A DNA stretch of 64,000 bases from Austropuccinia psidii (Eukaryota > Basidiomycota > Pucciniomycetes > Pucciniales > Sphaerophragmiaceae). How positions within the stretch are numbered: the first letter of the stretch is position 1; each line of letters opens with the position of its first letter. The notes under the pieces were generated by a model. That model made no database searches and was not told the DNA's origin. It worked only from the letters and a program-made list of their open reading frames with translations. This document shows positions 10,406 to 22,904 of this stretch, piece by piece. The translations under genes were made by a program, and so were the position numbers. The stretch is from contig JALGQZ010000011.1 of the NCBI GenBank assembly GCA_023105745.1, forward strand, positions 50,082,698 to 50,146,697. Reading direction: 5' to 3'.

Positions 10406-12521
10406 TTATAAAAGTTTATCTGGAATCCCTACTAGGCCTAGTCTTGAGCCAGTTAGAGTTAATGTATTTGCCAATTTATCATGAATTTCAACCTGAATTG
10501 GTTTATAAGGTATTAATTCTCCATCGACTACTATATAACTTGGTGAGGTTTTGAAGGAAGAATTCTTGAGGTTTTGATTTTTTGAAGTGTTTTTTGGCAA
10601 TGGGGTAGGGTTTGGGGTTAAACGAAATGCTTTTGTCTTAAAGAATTCATACTAGGATTGGATGGACATTATTGTAAATATCAAGGGAAGATTCTTTAAA
10701 GATTCTTAAGAGTGGAAACTTACGTCTACATTCTTGAATGTTTTACCTTTGTCAGCCCCATCGATACATTTTAAAGTTCTCCAACGATTTGGTGAACGAT
10801 GAATGAGCAAATCAATACTTCCATCACCAGGAATTTTTGCAGGAAATTGTAATAGACTAGACGCCATGAAAGGAAGTGTACCGGAATAAAAGGTGGTGAT
10901 TTGATCTTGAATTGTGAACCAACCATGACTAGAATGGCCATCAGGACCTAGTTCAATTTCAGTTCGAATGTCACCAAACTTTAAAGGTGGTAAGGCAAGA
11001 TTGGTGTCAGCGTCAGCATCGCTAGCGGAGTTTGTTTGATTAGTTTGATCTTGAGGAACGAGATCGATTGAGCGAAGTGATTGAAATTTGTTTTCGATGA
11101 TTTTTTTATCACTTTCAATGATTTGCAAATCCAATCGAACAAGTCGACGACGATTGATTAAAGCGCCCCAAATAAAGCCTACTATGAATCTAGCTTGACC
11201 CATCCATCTCAAATGCTCAGTACCGATATCGAGGTCAGCAATAAGACCAAATGACGTGCTAAGGAAACTGAGTATTCGAGTTGGTTGCTCTGAGGAATCT
11301 GAGGGTAATTGAGTGACGCTGCAGATATCAAGGGGAACTGTTTTACCCTTTAATAAATTTAAAGTAGCCAGACAAGTACGGTGATAATCTTTTGGACCCA
11401 AATGATTAGTTGCCAAAGCGTTACCTGTTCCTAAGATTGACAAGGATAGCAGTCAAAAGCATGAGGTTTTTTGAGATTAAGTGGCAAGAAAGAAGATTTA
11501 AGAGATCCAACTTACCAGCTGGAATGGAAGCCAAGCTTAATTTTTTTAAAGCATGACCAGCGTCAGGTCGACGACCAAGACCATTTAAAAATTCATGAAG
11601 TAAACCATCACCTGAGATACAAGCTACAACGTTAAAGTCATGAATATTTATTTCTTGAGCGATTTGGGCTGCATGACCAGGGTGCGTAGTAGCTAGAGTG
11701 ATAAATTGAATTATCAAGAAATAAATAAATGATTAGGATGATTGCGTGTTGATTGAGTGCTGAGTTTTTTTAAAAAAAGAAACCAACATATAATCTCAAA
11801 CTGTGCAGGAGAAGCCTTCAAGATGGGCTCCAATGTATCAGATGAGATTTTTGAAGCTTTTCCTGAACCACTGAAAGGATTTGAGATGACTAAGATTCTA
11901 CGATGACGAGGTACGCCTGAATGATGAATAAAAGTTTTAAAATGTGAGAGAAGATTAGTTAAGTTTATGAAATGATTGATTACGATGTTTTTTGAAATTA
12001 AGTAGACACCTTGAGCTTCGTAAGCATTAAACAATAAAGATTCGACCCATTTTTGAGCATGAGAAAGACTGATTGAATTTTCTAAAGATCCTATTAAATT
12101 GAAGATTTTCTTGGAGGACTTTTTCCTATTTAAAGCTAAGATTTGAATTTGATGACGATCTTGATGAATTAAATGAGAATTCAAGATATCTAAATAATTA
12201 ATTTTGATTTGATAATTGAATTTATTGCCTGATTTTGTGAAAAATTAAGTTGATAAATGGATTAGTTTCTTTCTCATCTTTTTGTTTTTTTTAATTTGAT
12301 AAGAAATACTCACCTGATTTTAATTTTGATGAGATTGAATTAAATTTCTGATGAATTCTTTGATGCAATGAATTTTTATTAGTGATCTCAGTGATAGGTG
12401 AGATTAAAATTTGATTTTGAGATTGAGAAAGTTTTAATTTAAGTTGATTTGAATTTAATTGGATGATGATCAAAATTGATTGCTGGTGCTGATCCAGTGA
12501 GTCAAAATTTGATGAAGACAT
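10406..12521 (-). CDS. Sphingoid long-chain-base kinase (Lcb4/Lcb5, sphingosine kinase family)
   Basis: The enzyme phosphorylates sphingoid bases with ATP, an early step toward sphingolipid breakdown and LCB-phosphate signalling, normally at internal or plasma membranes. Five exons on the minus strand (12314-12521, 11788-12189, 11516-11692, 10724-11430, 10406-10651) join in consistent phase to 579 residues; the donor at 11787 is the weak GTTGGT. All five conserved blocks are visible: NPFSGSGKA (about residues 173-181), SGDGLLHEFLNG (230-241, Asp of GDG catalytic), IPAGTGNALA (259-268, interrupted by intron 3), a FGLIADLDIGTEHLRWMG block (about 322-339) and VVDGE (about 539-543). ATG at 12519-12521 is the only in-frame Met upstream of exon 1 homology. 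The length is close to yeast Lcb4. This is a host gene with no disabling change. Confidence 0.92.
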
Positions 12522-12699
12522 TGATTTGGATTGAAAATTTTGAAAATAGTGATAAATTGATTCGAATTGAATATGCAAAATAATTTGAGGTGTGAAAATC
12601 AGCTTCCCACAGTTTGAACTTTGAAGTGAAGGTTAATCAAGTAAATTTGGGTTGATGACCTTTTAAATTGACAAAAGTTCAAGGACAACCAAATCAGAC

Positions 12700-12760
12700 T
12701 GAAAAAAGTCAGTGTGAAAAAAGTCAGAGTGAAAAAAGTCAGTGTGAAATCAGATCAGAG
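12700..12760 (-). repeat. 15-bp tandem repeat upstream of the kinase gene
   Basis: Three near-perfect copies of TGAAAAAAGTCAGTG/AG run from 12700 to 12744, followed by a degenerate fourth copy to 12760. They lie about 180 bp upstream of the kinase start codon and just outside the pogo element, so they may fall in the promoter or 5' UTR. No regulatory role is shown. Confidence 0.8.
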
Positions 12761-13000
12761 TGAGTGATTGTGGGAATGTGATAGAGTAAAACTTGTTGAA
12801 ACCCATACCTCTTGGTGCAAGGGTTTTGATATGGGTTTCAGAAGCTCATGGGTTTGGAAAGCTGACCTGTCCAAAACCATATTCAAGCCTATACTTTCTT
12901 TGGAACAAACATTTCTGGTTTTAAAAATCATAATTTAATTGGAAAACATAAAAAGAACTGTAATAACAACATATACTGTACAGTCAGATGAAAAGAAATA

Positions 13001-14960
13001 TTAAAAAAAAAGCTTAAGATTTTTAAGATAATCTAACATTGTAGTCTGTTTCATAGCATTTAATTCATCTAATTCAAGGATTCTTGTATATGCATCCAAG
13101 TAAGCAGTTAAATCATCTGCCTCCTTTGATGATGAATGAGATAGGTGATTTAAAATTTTAACAAAAGCTTTTTTTACTTCAGATATTGGGGAAAGGGGTA
13201 GTAGGGGCTCATGTTCATTGGAATCATTTTCTTCAAGTTCTTCAGAATTAGCCTCCTTCTCATTGAAAACCTCTTCTGGTGTGAGAAGCTTATTTATATT
13301 GACCTGCTCTTTGTTGATTGGGTTCAGAAACTCAGAAATAGATATCCAATTATTCTGGGTAATGAGGCCAAGATCTTGTAATTGTAGGGTTGCTTCCTCA
13401 AGTGAGGCATCAGCTTGGACTAAGCCAAAGTCATCAGATATGTTATTAAGGTTTGAGAGTATTTTTATATGGTTCCAGCAGTTTATGATGGTTGCTTCTG
13501 TAATTGAATTCCATGCCATACAAAAAAGCCACATGGCACTGAGCTGTTTGATATTGTAAATATTGGTTACCATGACCTTTTGATGGTAGTCTTGAATGGC
13601 CATGGGAATAAAATGCGTACAATACTGTGCCTTGAATGCTCAAATAATCCCTGCATTGAGTGGCTACACATGTGCAGTTAGATTAGGTGAAAAAAATAAT
13701 TTCAATGTTTGATAAGCCTTCTGAGGGCTGTTTTTGGCCCTTAAAGCTATCTAACAGTAAAATAATATGTCACTCATTTTCTTGCAGTTGATGATCCAAT
13801 TCTGGAATATTTGCGTATTCATCCAATGCCTGCATAAATGAATAAGCATGACCTATGTGATATCAATTCACACTACTTTGTTTTATTTTTAATAGACCAT
13901 TTCTTACTGATTTAATGTTTTATTTAATATAAACTAGTCATGGTTTATTTAATATAAAATATTATTGGTTTCTTTAATATAAACCAGTCATAGCTTATTG
14001 AATATGAACCTTTCATGGTTTACTTAATATAAGCCATTCTTGGTTTATTTAATATAAACAATTCATGATTCCTCATGATGAGGAATTGATTACTCATGAT
14101 CAGGAATGGACTGCTCATTATTAGTAATTTATTACTCATAATGAGAAATTGATTACTCATCATAAGCAATTGATTGAATGGTTTATATCAAGTAAACCAT
14201 TATGGATTTAAATTAAGTAAACCATGAATGGTTCATATTTATTAAACTATGACTGGTTTATATTAAATAAACCATTAAATCAGTAAAAAATGGTCTATTC
14301 AAAATAAGAAAAAGTAGAATCTGTGCTCAAAACACCATAGACCTTTGAATTCAGCAATGAACATGGGGGGAATAACTTGCTAACTTTTTCATTGCAAGTC
14401 AATGCAACAGTCATTTAGTTCTTTTTCATTTTTTAGCCAGGTCCTTATTGGGTGGAATTCTAAGAAAAACAATTAAGAGTTAAAAGAAAAATAATAATAA
14501 AAAAGGTGGAACTGATGCATAAAACAAATCAGTTTAATCAATATTAAAGATTTTTTCTGGTCAAAATCCTTCTAGAAAAGGCTTTAATCATTCAATTTGA
14601 TCTTGAACTGGTCAGTTCTTCATTGAGGCTGCTTTTTCATGCCTCTTCTAGAATCTTAGATTATTGTGTTGTTTGAAGGAATCTATACAGCTATTTGTGA
14701 CTTGAAATGTTGAAAAGTAAGGAAAATTATTTCCACTATATTTGTAATATATTTTCTTTTATTAGCGGGTTATTCTCCATGGCTTGTTTAACCCCAGCTT
14801 CTGGCATCTTTTCAATTTTTTCATGCTTGACATTTCCTACACATTTTACATCAATTGATCCAAGAATTTGTTTTTCAAAATTTATTCTGAGTTTGTCTTT
14901 GACCCATGTGGACATTCTAGGTTGCTAAAACTACAAATGAAGATATATTTTATTAAAATT
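13001..14960 (-). pseudogene. Pogo/Tigger-like DDE_1 transposase relic
   Basis: Reading 3' to 5' on the plus strand, the relic contains an N-terminal HTH-like piece (MSTWVKDKLRINFE, near 14900), a NID..TDLFYA segment with the first catalytic Asp near 14550, MTVALTCNEKVSKLFPP near 14390, HIILLLDSFKG near 13745 with the second Asp, and FSPNLTAHV..PLNAGII near 13660. There PLN replaces the usual PLD, so the last acidic residue is apparently lost. The final open segment is 13001-13603 and includes WNSITEATIINCW. Stops at 13664-13666 and 13640-13642 stand where related proteins have Gln and Arg. Several frameshifts and the hairpin insertion at 13895-14295 confirm it is inactive. The enzyme would have acted as a cut-and-paste transposase at TA sites. 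Confidence 0.8.
13895..14295. mobile_element. 401-bp hairpin MITE with TA target duplication, inside the pogo gene
   Basis: The left end, TAGACCATTTCTTACTGATT, and the right end, ...CAGTAAAAAATGGTCTA, are inverted repeats that continue inward for about 200 bp with the repeated motif TTTATTTAATATAAACCA and its complement. The centre contains TACTCATGAT/ATCATGAG-like units. TA (13893-13894 and 14296-14297) flanks the arms. The whole element can fold into one long hairpin and interrupts the pogo transposase between conserved blocks. Confidence 0.8.
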
Positions 14961-15704
14961 CTTTGTCAGTGCACTTTTATTGAGACAATTATGATGGTAC
15001 AAATCAAGAATTTTGACTTTTTGGACTAGGGTATTCAGATGGCTTTTAGTGGCTTGTTTGTTTTTCTTTTTTTCTTTTTTTTTGAAGTTGCATTTACACC
15101 CCCACTTGGTTTATCAGCTATGTTATTTTTATTTTTAACTTATTATTCAGGTTTCTGATCCAGTGAATATTGAATCAAACTACATAGTGTTTCAAGCTGA
15201 AAAGATTTCCTTTTTATGGTTTATTGAATATTTTCACTTTCTTCCAACAGTTGATTGACTGACATATGCTCATTGATAAGATTTTCTTCCCAATCACACC
15301 AATCTTCCTCTGCTTGAGTAATTTTAGCCTATTTTGGCTTCTCCAATAATTCATTTTTTTCTTCTAAAGTAAAATCAAATTCAAAAAGGCTTTCTTCAAA
15401 CACATAGATATAATGTTTTTCAATCATGGTCAACAGGTGTAAAGTAGAAAGAGGATTAAAACACAACAAGCTAGAAAAAAAACTCAAAAATAAATTTCCA
15501 CAGCATGTGAATAAATTTGGGAGCTGTTGGTCATTACAAGAATAGATTAACAAGCTATAGAAGAAAGAAGTAGGAAAACATTTCAGAACAATATGGGTTT
15601 CAGAAAAGAAGGATTGAATTATTGGTATGGGTTATGGAATTGGGAGTTTTTCATGGGTTTTGGACCTTTACCCACGGAAAAACAAGCTGGTTCATGTGTT
15701 TTAC

Positions 15705-16693
15705 TATGGCTTTTTGTGGTTTATGCATTTAAGGGGGGATGGGTTTGAACAAGCCTAACTTCATTATGATGTGAGAGGAAGGAGTAGAAGTAGAGGTCCA
15801 GAAGCAGTCAAAGGGATTGGCCAAGATTTATGTAATTATCACCCAAGTAATCAATTTGAGGAGGGAAATAGAACTATTTGAGCTTATTTTTCTGTAAGTT
15901 ACCCAGGACTTATAAAGATGTAACAAAAAATTTACAATAAATTCAATCAAATAAATCCCATCAATACCCAATACTTCCAAATTTTACCTCAAAATTTTTA
16001 ACAAGTCAGTAAACAAATCTTTATTATTTAAAATGAAATTCAAACTTTTTAAAGGAAAAAATTAGGAAAAACCATGATCTAGGAAATAATTAAATAATTT
16101 TTGATTAATTGAATGATAAACACATATTTTCTTATTTCCAATTTTAAAGGAAATATTGAGAATGAGAAAAGTTATATTAATTCAAACTTTAAAATAATCA
16201 AATAATCACAATAAATATTGGTAGAAAAATAAATATTTCTGTTTTAAGAAAGGCTTATCAATAATTCATAAAGCTAGAGATGAATTAAATCAACTTTCCT
16301 ATCAATATTAAGGAGAGGTTCCAGATAAGTATGTGTGAATTGGTGAGTAAACTTCTGACAAGGAAATGGATAATTTCTTCCAATATATTATTTCAATCTT
16401 CAAAAAGACATGCTTTTGGGCCCCAAATGACCATGATCTTAGGAAAATGCAAATCAAGGATCTCCTGGATTAAAAGATTCAGTTGCCTTCATCAATTTGA
16501 ATAGTAAGATATATCAATCATCTTGAGATGGGAAGTTTTAGGGAAAAGGAAAATTCCCCAATGTTATACTAGATGAAATGGCTTTCAAATACTTACACAT
16601 ATTCCATTAATTCTTTTTCAAAACCTGGGGCATTGAATGATATAAATATTATCCACAAGGATAGTTTAATTTCTCAAATTATCTATAGTGAAT
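15705..16693. other. Intergenic sequence, no gene seen
   Basis: This is about 1 kb between the pogo-like element and the Harbinger terminus. I see no domain, RNA gene or terminal repeat. Confidence 0.5.
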
Positions 16694-17189
16694 AATAGGT
16701 GGTGTCAAATAAAGGAAATCCCACATTAAAGAAAGTTTGATTTGAGACCAAAATCCCACATTCCAAAATCAGTAATTTTGTCTCCCAAAAAACACTTTTT
16801 TGAACTCAGTCCCCCAGGGATTTTGAAGAATACCAAATTCTTTCCTATACTTATTCAAACCTAAACTAAATTATTGGATATTTAAATTTTTATTTCAAAC
16901 CTAACCACTTCCCTTCTCCAAAAGTAAATTTTAACCCAACCCCTGGTGTAACCAATTAACCAATCTATTTACAATTCCATTCAATCTCCCCCTTTCTTAA
17001 ATTAGTCAATTACTGATTTATCACCCACTATCACTATCCTTGAAATTCCATGTCACCCAATGAAGCCAAACAAATACACTCCCAAGATTTCATCTGGCCT
17101 TCCCCATCCTTCAGGTCACTTAACTCTGCCTGATTATTTATGTATTATCAATTGGTTGATGCATAAATCACACTTTGATGCATGTTTCG

Positions 17190-18342
17190 GAACCAGTGGC
17201 TCCAAATAGGTGGTAAGTCCACCATCAAGAAAAAAGAATGGATTTCATCTTATGGCCATTGAGGTCAGTAAAAAATTACAACACTGGTTGAATCTCAGTG
17301 CAAAAAGAATTTTTGACCAATGGCATACATATAAGAAAAAATACACAACAGCAAAGTTTGATGATTTAACTGAGGCAGGTATAACAGAAGAGGATGAGAA
17401 AAAAGGGATGCATATTATGGCTGATAAGCTCTAAAGTATGTTCCCATGTTTTTCAGAAATGTATTCACTCTTTGGCCATAATCCAAATGTGACTCCACTA
17501 GCAACACATGATTCTCAAGAGGCTGGATTGATTTCAAATGAGGTTGAGGAAGAACCAATGTAACATGAAGTAAGATATGATACAATATTTTATTATTTGT
17601 GCTAAATTCTGATGTGTTGTTTCTTTTTAGGTTTTGGCAATAACAGAGGAGGGAACAATCACTATTAAACCAAAAATGAATATTTCTGAAGATAACTTGA
17701 ATGAAAATGTGGAAGATCCTGAAGTAAGATTTGTTTCATAAAACCAATACATTGTAATTAACTCTGAAATATTTTTTCTGTAGATAAAGGATAAGATTTA
17801 TTGTTCATCCCAAAAGAGAAAACATAGTTCCAGCTTCAATATTAATAATACCAGTGGCTCACGGAAGAAGGTGTATGATGTGTTGTCTCCAAGTTACTCA
17901 CAAATAATGATTGATCTGAAAAAAGGTTGGTAGGAGATAGATTTATTCTGATGTTCATGCATACTGATAAAAGATTTTTCAGGGAGAGAGGCTCATGATG
18001 AGGCCTGGTTAGAATGGGATAAACAAAAGTGGAATGAAGAACAGAGTTCTCAGATTATGAAAACTGAACAACAGAGATTAATGAAGGAGATGGAAATTGC
18101 ATTTGAACAGGAAAAAAATTCTAAGTGTAGAAAGCTGGAACAGTCTAAAATATAATCACAACTCAATTTTTATAGGGCCAAAGAGGCAAAAAAATGTTGA
18201 TTTTGAAAAAGAAAAATGGCAAAAAGAGGTTGAGATGTGTGAAAAACAACAGAACATGGACTTGACTATAGCATCATTGAATTCCTCCCATCAAATTTCA
18301 GACTTAGAGCTTATTCTAAATTTGATTAATGAAAAAAGTTGA
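17190..18342 (+). pseudogene. Harbinger ORF1: Myb/SANT-like (trihelix) DNA-binding protein, degraded
   Basis: The first recognisable block, around 17250-17435, includes WLNLSAKRIFDQWHTYKK and an acidic segment EEDEKKG. This pattern matches the Myb/SANT-like accessory protein that helps Harbinger transposases reach the nucleus and element ends. GT-AG introns are inferred at 17570-17630, 17724-17783 and 17926-17982. A charged helical tail (EAHDEAWLEWDKQKWNEEQ) follows at 17990-18110 and resembles NAM-associated C-termini. In-frame stops (TAA at 17561 after a Met codon, and others at 17434 and in the tail) show decay. Its position immediately inside the left terminus fits ORF1. Confidence 0.6.
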
Positions 18343-18344
18343 AT

Positions 18345-19489
18345 TAAGTGTTTTTTATTAGATATTATGCTTGTAATATGAGCGGTGACATTTGTTGACA
18401 GAATTTGTTTTCCCAAATAGGCACATTTTTTTATTTTATGGGTAAATGACCAATATATTTTCCAATTTGTGGATGATTAATTTGACAATGGAGGTGTCTC
18501 CTCACATAAGATGAGTAGGTACACCCATAGATTCAAATTATCAATTTCAAAGGATGTTGTTGTTTCTTATGGCATGTTTGGCCTTTAAAATTATTTTTGT
18601 GGAATTTAAAAAAATCTAATATATCCAGTGAGGAAGCAGAGGCTATGGTCATTTGGCCTTTTAATAAATGTGAATCAGATTTTTAAATGCTGAAAATGCA
18701 ATGCTAGTAAGAAAAATTATTGCCTATTTTTCTGAGGTTGAGAATAATTGATCCCTTGTTTAAAAATTGACGACATGTCCTTTGGAAAAGACAAATAGTA
18801 AGTTCCTCATTTTATTAATCCTTTTCATCATTTTTCATTTTTAAATAAATTCCTCCAGCTTTAATTTATCAATTGATTTCAAATTTAGCAGTCTTATCAA
18901 CAGACTCTTTTGTTTTGGAAGGATTTCAGCTCTTCAATAGGCCCAGAACTTGTAAGTGCATACACTTCCACTAATATTAATTTCCTTTTACTGTTGTTCT
19001 TTCAATCTTCACAGATTTTATTTGATCAAAAACCTTCTGTTGGGGTCCTTTGGTGACTGTTTTGTTGCATAATATCAGGTTACTCTTTGATAAGCAAGGG
19101 TATGTAAAGCCTTTGGTTTTTTTAATTACTTCATTGCACATTACCATAATTACTAATGCTCACTGTTGTACTGCCACATCCACCACCAATACAACCAACC
19201 AACTCCCACCACCTCCTCCATCACCACCATCATTCCAAAGCCTCCACCACCTCACCTAATCCAACAAAGCAAATGCCACAACCTCCACCACCCAACTAAC
19301 ACGACCTCCTGCAGCATTGGTCCAACACCTCCAACACCACCACCATTGCTTCAACATTTCCACCACCACCATTGATACAACAAAACTACTACCAACCACT
19401 TTACCATTAACACCAATCTACCAAATCTTCCATTAATGCAACCCTTATCTGACCACCATGGATCCACCATCTCAACCATTTATTGAAAT
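18345..19489 (+). other. 5' segment of the split TET-like gene, with intron and Pro/Thr/His-rich repeat
   Basis: From about 18760 this stretch is colinear with 24531-25070 upstream of the second dioxygenase copy: the shared landmarks are CTTGTTTAAAAATT, GTAAGTGCATACACT and a CACAG acceptor. The probable intron starts GTAAGTGCATAC near 18953 and ends at a CACAG near 19013. From 19150 to 19480 the DNA is rich in ACC/CCA triplets. It is cut at 19489 by the hAT insertion and resumes at 27476. Between 18345 and 18760 I see no gene. Confidence 0.55.
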
Positions 19490-19697
19490 CAATGCATAGC
19501 TTTTTGAAAATTTGTCGAATTTTAAGGGTCATCAAATATTCAATATTGAATTTCTGTCATGACCGAATATTAAGAATCGAATTTCACCTACCTTCAAATA
19601 TTCAAAATCAAATGTTTGAATATTTGAATATTCGGAAGTGAATTTTGAATTTTCATGGATACCTTCATTTATATATAATTAACCCTTTTGGGCATTT

Positions 19698-20040
19698 GGT
19701 AAAACCATAAAAACCCATTGGCCCTTAAGTTTTTTTGCGATAAATTATTAAATACACATAAAAAAACACTATGGGCTCCTTGTTTATGAAATAAATGGAA
19801 TTCTTATTCCATAACACAATTTATGGTATTTTTAATTCCCTTCAAGCCATTAATTTTATGTATGCATTTTTTATTCCATTAATTTCATTTATATTATTGA
19901 TGATACCATTAATATTACTTATGAAATTGTTGAGGCTATTCATGTTGCTTATGGAATTGCTGATGCTATTCATACCATTTTTATTGCATTTATCATGAAA
20001 TTCATGTGATTTATGGCATTTCAACAATCATTCAACCCAA
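19698..20040. repeat. Degenerate relic of the MULE-type MITE (left side of hAT)
   Basis: The segment begins GGGCATTTGGTAAAACC, similar to the GGGTGTTGGTAAA end of the MITE at 1422, and is followed by diverged units of ATTTATGG/GGCATT/ATTAAT like the MITE interior. No TSD could be fixed. Confidence 0.45.
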
Positions 20041-20111
20041 GAAGTTTCAAAAAAATATAGGCTTCTTGTTTTTGATTCTTAAGATTGAATGGATTTTTTA
20101 AAAATAATGAT

Positions 20112-20245
20112 GATTATTTATTTCAAAAATAGAATTCAAACAGAAAGGATCATTCATTTCAAATATATAATTCAAACAGAAAGGATTTTCTATTTCAAAA
20201 ATAGAATTCAAACAGGAAGTATTATTTATTTCAAAAATAGAATTG
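20112..20245 (+). repeat. 36-bp minisatellite
   Basis: Three to four copies of a unit containing TATTTCAAAAATAGAATTC and AAACAGAAAGGAT run in tandem with few changes. They lie between the left hAT end and the transposase stop. Confidence 0.8.
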
Positions 20246-20444
20246 TGATTTTTGGTCAGAAAACACTTATATCACTTGAATTTTAATTAGAGAAATTGCT
20301 AAATAATAATGTTCTGATTAATAGATTGAATCTAAAATCACTATAATAATAAGAAAAAATATTTTAATTTGCATAATTTTGGGATTTATTAAATTTTTTG
20401 ATTTCAAGAGAAATTCATTTAACGAGTAAAAATAATAAATGGAA

Positions 20445-22660
20445 TTATTGAAGATTATCATACCAAGCATACATACTTTCATAAATTCCATTATTTAACC
20501 AAGAACGTAAACACATATTTGCCTCCACAGAATCACAGGAAAGTGATGTGCGTTTGTTATTAATCAAGTTTCCAGCTTCTGAAAATACACCCTCACTAGG
20601 TGCTGAGGTTGCAGGTATTCCAAGGTAGTCTCTTGCAATTTGGGATAATATCAGAAACCTATTTTTGTGGCTCTTCCACCATTCAAGAATACATATTGAA
20701 TAATGTGGTGAATCAGTTTGTAAATATTCAAGAATTTCATTAGTTTTATTTTTTTGTTGGGAAATTCTTTCTTCAAAAGGATGCAATTGCTTCAGATTAG
20801 TCGGAACTGTTTCAGAAACCTGAGGTTCTTGTGGAAAGTTGATTGTGTATTCAGAAGAATATTCAGCATATACTTCTTTGAGATGTTTGAGTGCTTTGTC
20901 CTTATATCTTATTGGATTGGTATCACTGTTTCTTTCATCTTCTTGCAACAAATCATGCTGAGTAAACCATGTAAGCTTGAATCGTGGGTCAAGAATAAAG
21001 CACATAGCACAGGAATTTGATCTAATATTGTAATAAATTTCAAGCTTTGAATATGCTTGATCAGCTGCATCATAAAGTTGGGATTCCCTTGAGACTTAAT
21101 TTTTTGTTTTTTGACATGTTTCAAGGAGTAGTTGGTACCAAGGCATTACTAACCCAAGTGAGGGATAAGAATAACCTTGAACTTCATTGGTTGCAGTGGC
21201 AAAGACCTTCAGAAATTCTGATATTTGTTGAAAAAATGTCCAGTCCTCTTCCAAAATTACATCCTGAATAGTTAGAAAGGAATGAAGTGAGATTTATTAT
21301 GCAGAAAAATAATCAACTAGGCAGACGTACAAGGCGTATATCATGATGAATGTCTGCTTTTTCTATTGCCTGGTAAATCGTTTTCTGTTTCTTGCTGCTA
21401 AATATTTTTTGGCTTGAACTTTTAAAGTGATTTGTTTTTTGCTTTGATGTTTGAGACTTATTGTACTCATAAATAAAATCATCAAAAGAGCTCTTCTGCT
21501 TTAATGCTGAACAAAGCATTGAATATGTTGAGTTCCATCTGGTGGAATTGTCAGCCATTGGCCGGTTTGGTGGATCTTTATTTTTTTTCACAGATGCTTT
21601 TGAAGTGTTTCCATGAGGTGTTTGATCGATGTATTAAGTGAACCACCTTCTTAACCTTATCAATTGATCCATCAAGCTCCTTTAAAGAATCCTTTGCAGC
21701 TAAATTAAGAATATGGGAAAAACATCAAATGTGTGAGTCAAAACCTTTCAGCAAATTATTTTTAACAGAAAGGTCCATAAATGTTGTATTTGAGGAAGCA
21801 TTATCCAATGTTATGGCCATGATTCAATTACCAATGGATGAGATATCCAAACTATAAAAATCATTTGACAAATTGGACAAATTGCTTTCAGTTTCTGAAG
21901 ATGAATCACTTGAGGTATCTATTTCAATTGCATCACGCTTTGATCCCCTTGGCTTTTGAGAGTGTTCAATAAAGAAATCATTAAGCATATCCACGATTTT
22001 TGTGTATATTTTTTTACCAGTATGAGCTTCTGTGAACTTGGAAAATCCAACGGTTGCAGTGAATGGTTTCCAATCAGATGATATGTAATGAGCTGTGAGA
22101 ATAATATACGACATTCCACCTGGACCAGACCAAATGTCAGTAGAAAATGAGAACCGTGGTGCTTGTGAATTGATAAAGGCAAATATATGTTCTTTATCAT
22201 TCAGAAACTTTTTCTTGATCCGTTTGGAAATTGTGGTTTCAGAAATTAAGTTAATGTCCTTGTTGAGGGTGTGAATAAGCTTTTGAAATGATTTTGATTT
22301 AACTAATGCATATGATTGTTGATCTTGAATTATGAATCTGACAAGATTATCAGTGGAATTATTCTGTAAGTGGACATTCATACTTTTTATTATGCTTCTT
22401 CCATGTGAATTTGATAAGTTACTTTGTCCTTCAGTGTTCTTTTTGGCAATTGCTTCAGCCCATAGCTCCTTATGAAATGCTTTCAAATGAGATACCAGTT
22501 TTTTCTTGGTTCCTTCATGTTGCTTAATTTTCTTTGAGCATTCATCGACTAGGCATAACTGGTATCCATTCTTTGCTTGGGAAAAATAACATTGTGCAAT
22601 CTGACTTTGGTTTACTTTGGAGTTTGAAGAGTGATTTTTTGTGCAAGACCGTGAAATTTG
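20445..22660 (-). pseudogene. hAT transposase (BED finger, DDE, dimerisation domain), broken
   Basis: The N-terminal BED zinc finger is read from about 22650 to 22490 (CLVDECSKK...HLKAFH). An open segment at 21824-22486 covers the start of the catalytic region (FSFSTDIWSGPGGMSYI). A broken middle follows. The segment 20445-21005 carries MCFILDPRFKLTWF and the C-terminal hAT dimerisation domain, with WWKSHKNRFLILSQIARDYL and PATSAPSEGVFSEAG. Frameshifts near 21010-21125 and 21590-21820 and several stops separate the open pieces. As the only transposase inside ends with an 8-bp TSD, it is the likely mover of the element at 19490-27475. Confidence 0.85.
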
Positions 22661-22904
22661 ACTGGCTTATTCATTGGGATTTATTAGGGAGCTTATTTGA
22701 CTCATATTAAGAATTAGATAAAGATGTATTAGGTAAAATGAATATTAGTTTGAAGAGAGTGGATCAAAAACAAATTCAACATGCCCAAGCCATATAAAAT
22801 AATTAGGGTTAGGATGTATTTAATGTGGAAACATATTCATTATGCATAAATTTGCATGAAATTTAACAAATCACTATCAGACTTGATTAATTTAATAATG
22901 ATTC

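Larger units (their letters stand above)
12784..15704 (-). mobile_element. Decayed pogo/Fot-like DNA transposon
   Basis: A minus-strand pogo-type transposase relic fills this interval. Candidate ends are AGTAAAACTTGTTGAAACC near 12786 and, inverted, GGTTCATGTGTTTTACT ending about 15704. TA dinucleotides next to both would be the Tc1/mariner-type target duplication, but there is a 2-bp offset on the left. The boundaries are therefore tentative; the transposase identity is firmer. Confidence 0.6.

Noticed and set aside
13218..13559. Plus-strand open frame
   Set aside because: It is antisense to the pogo transposase, whose frame has recognisable motifs.
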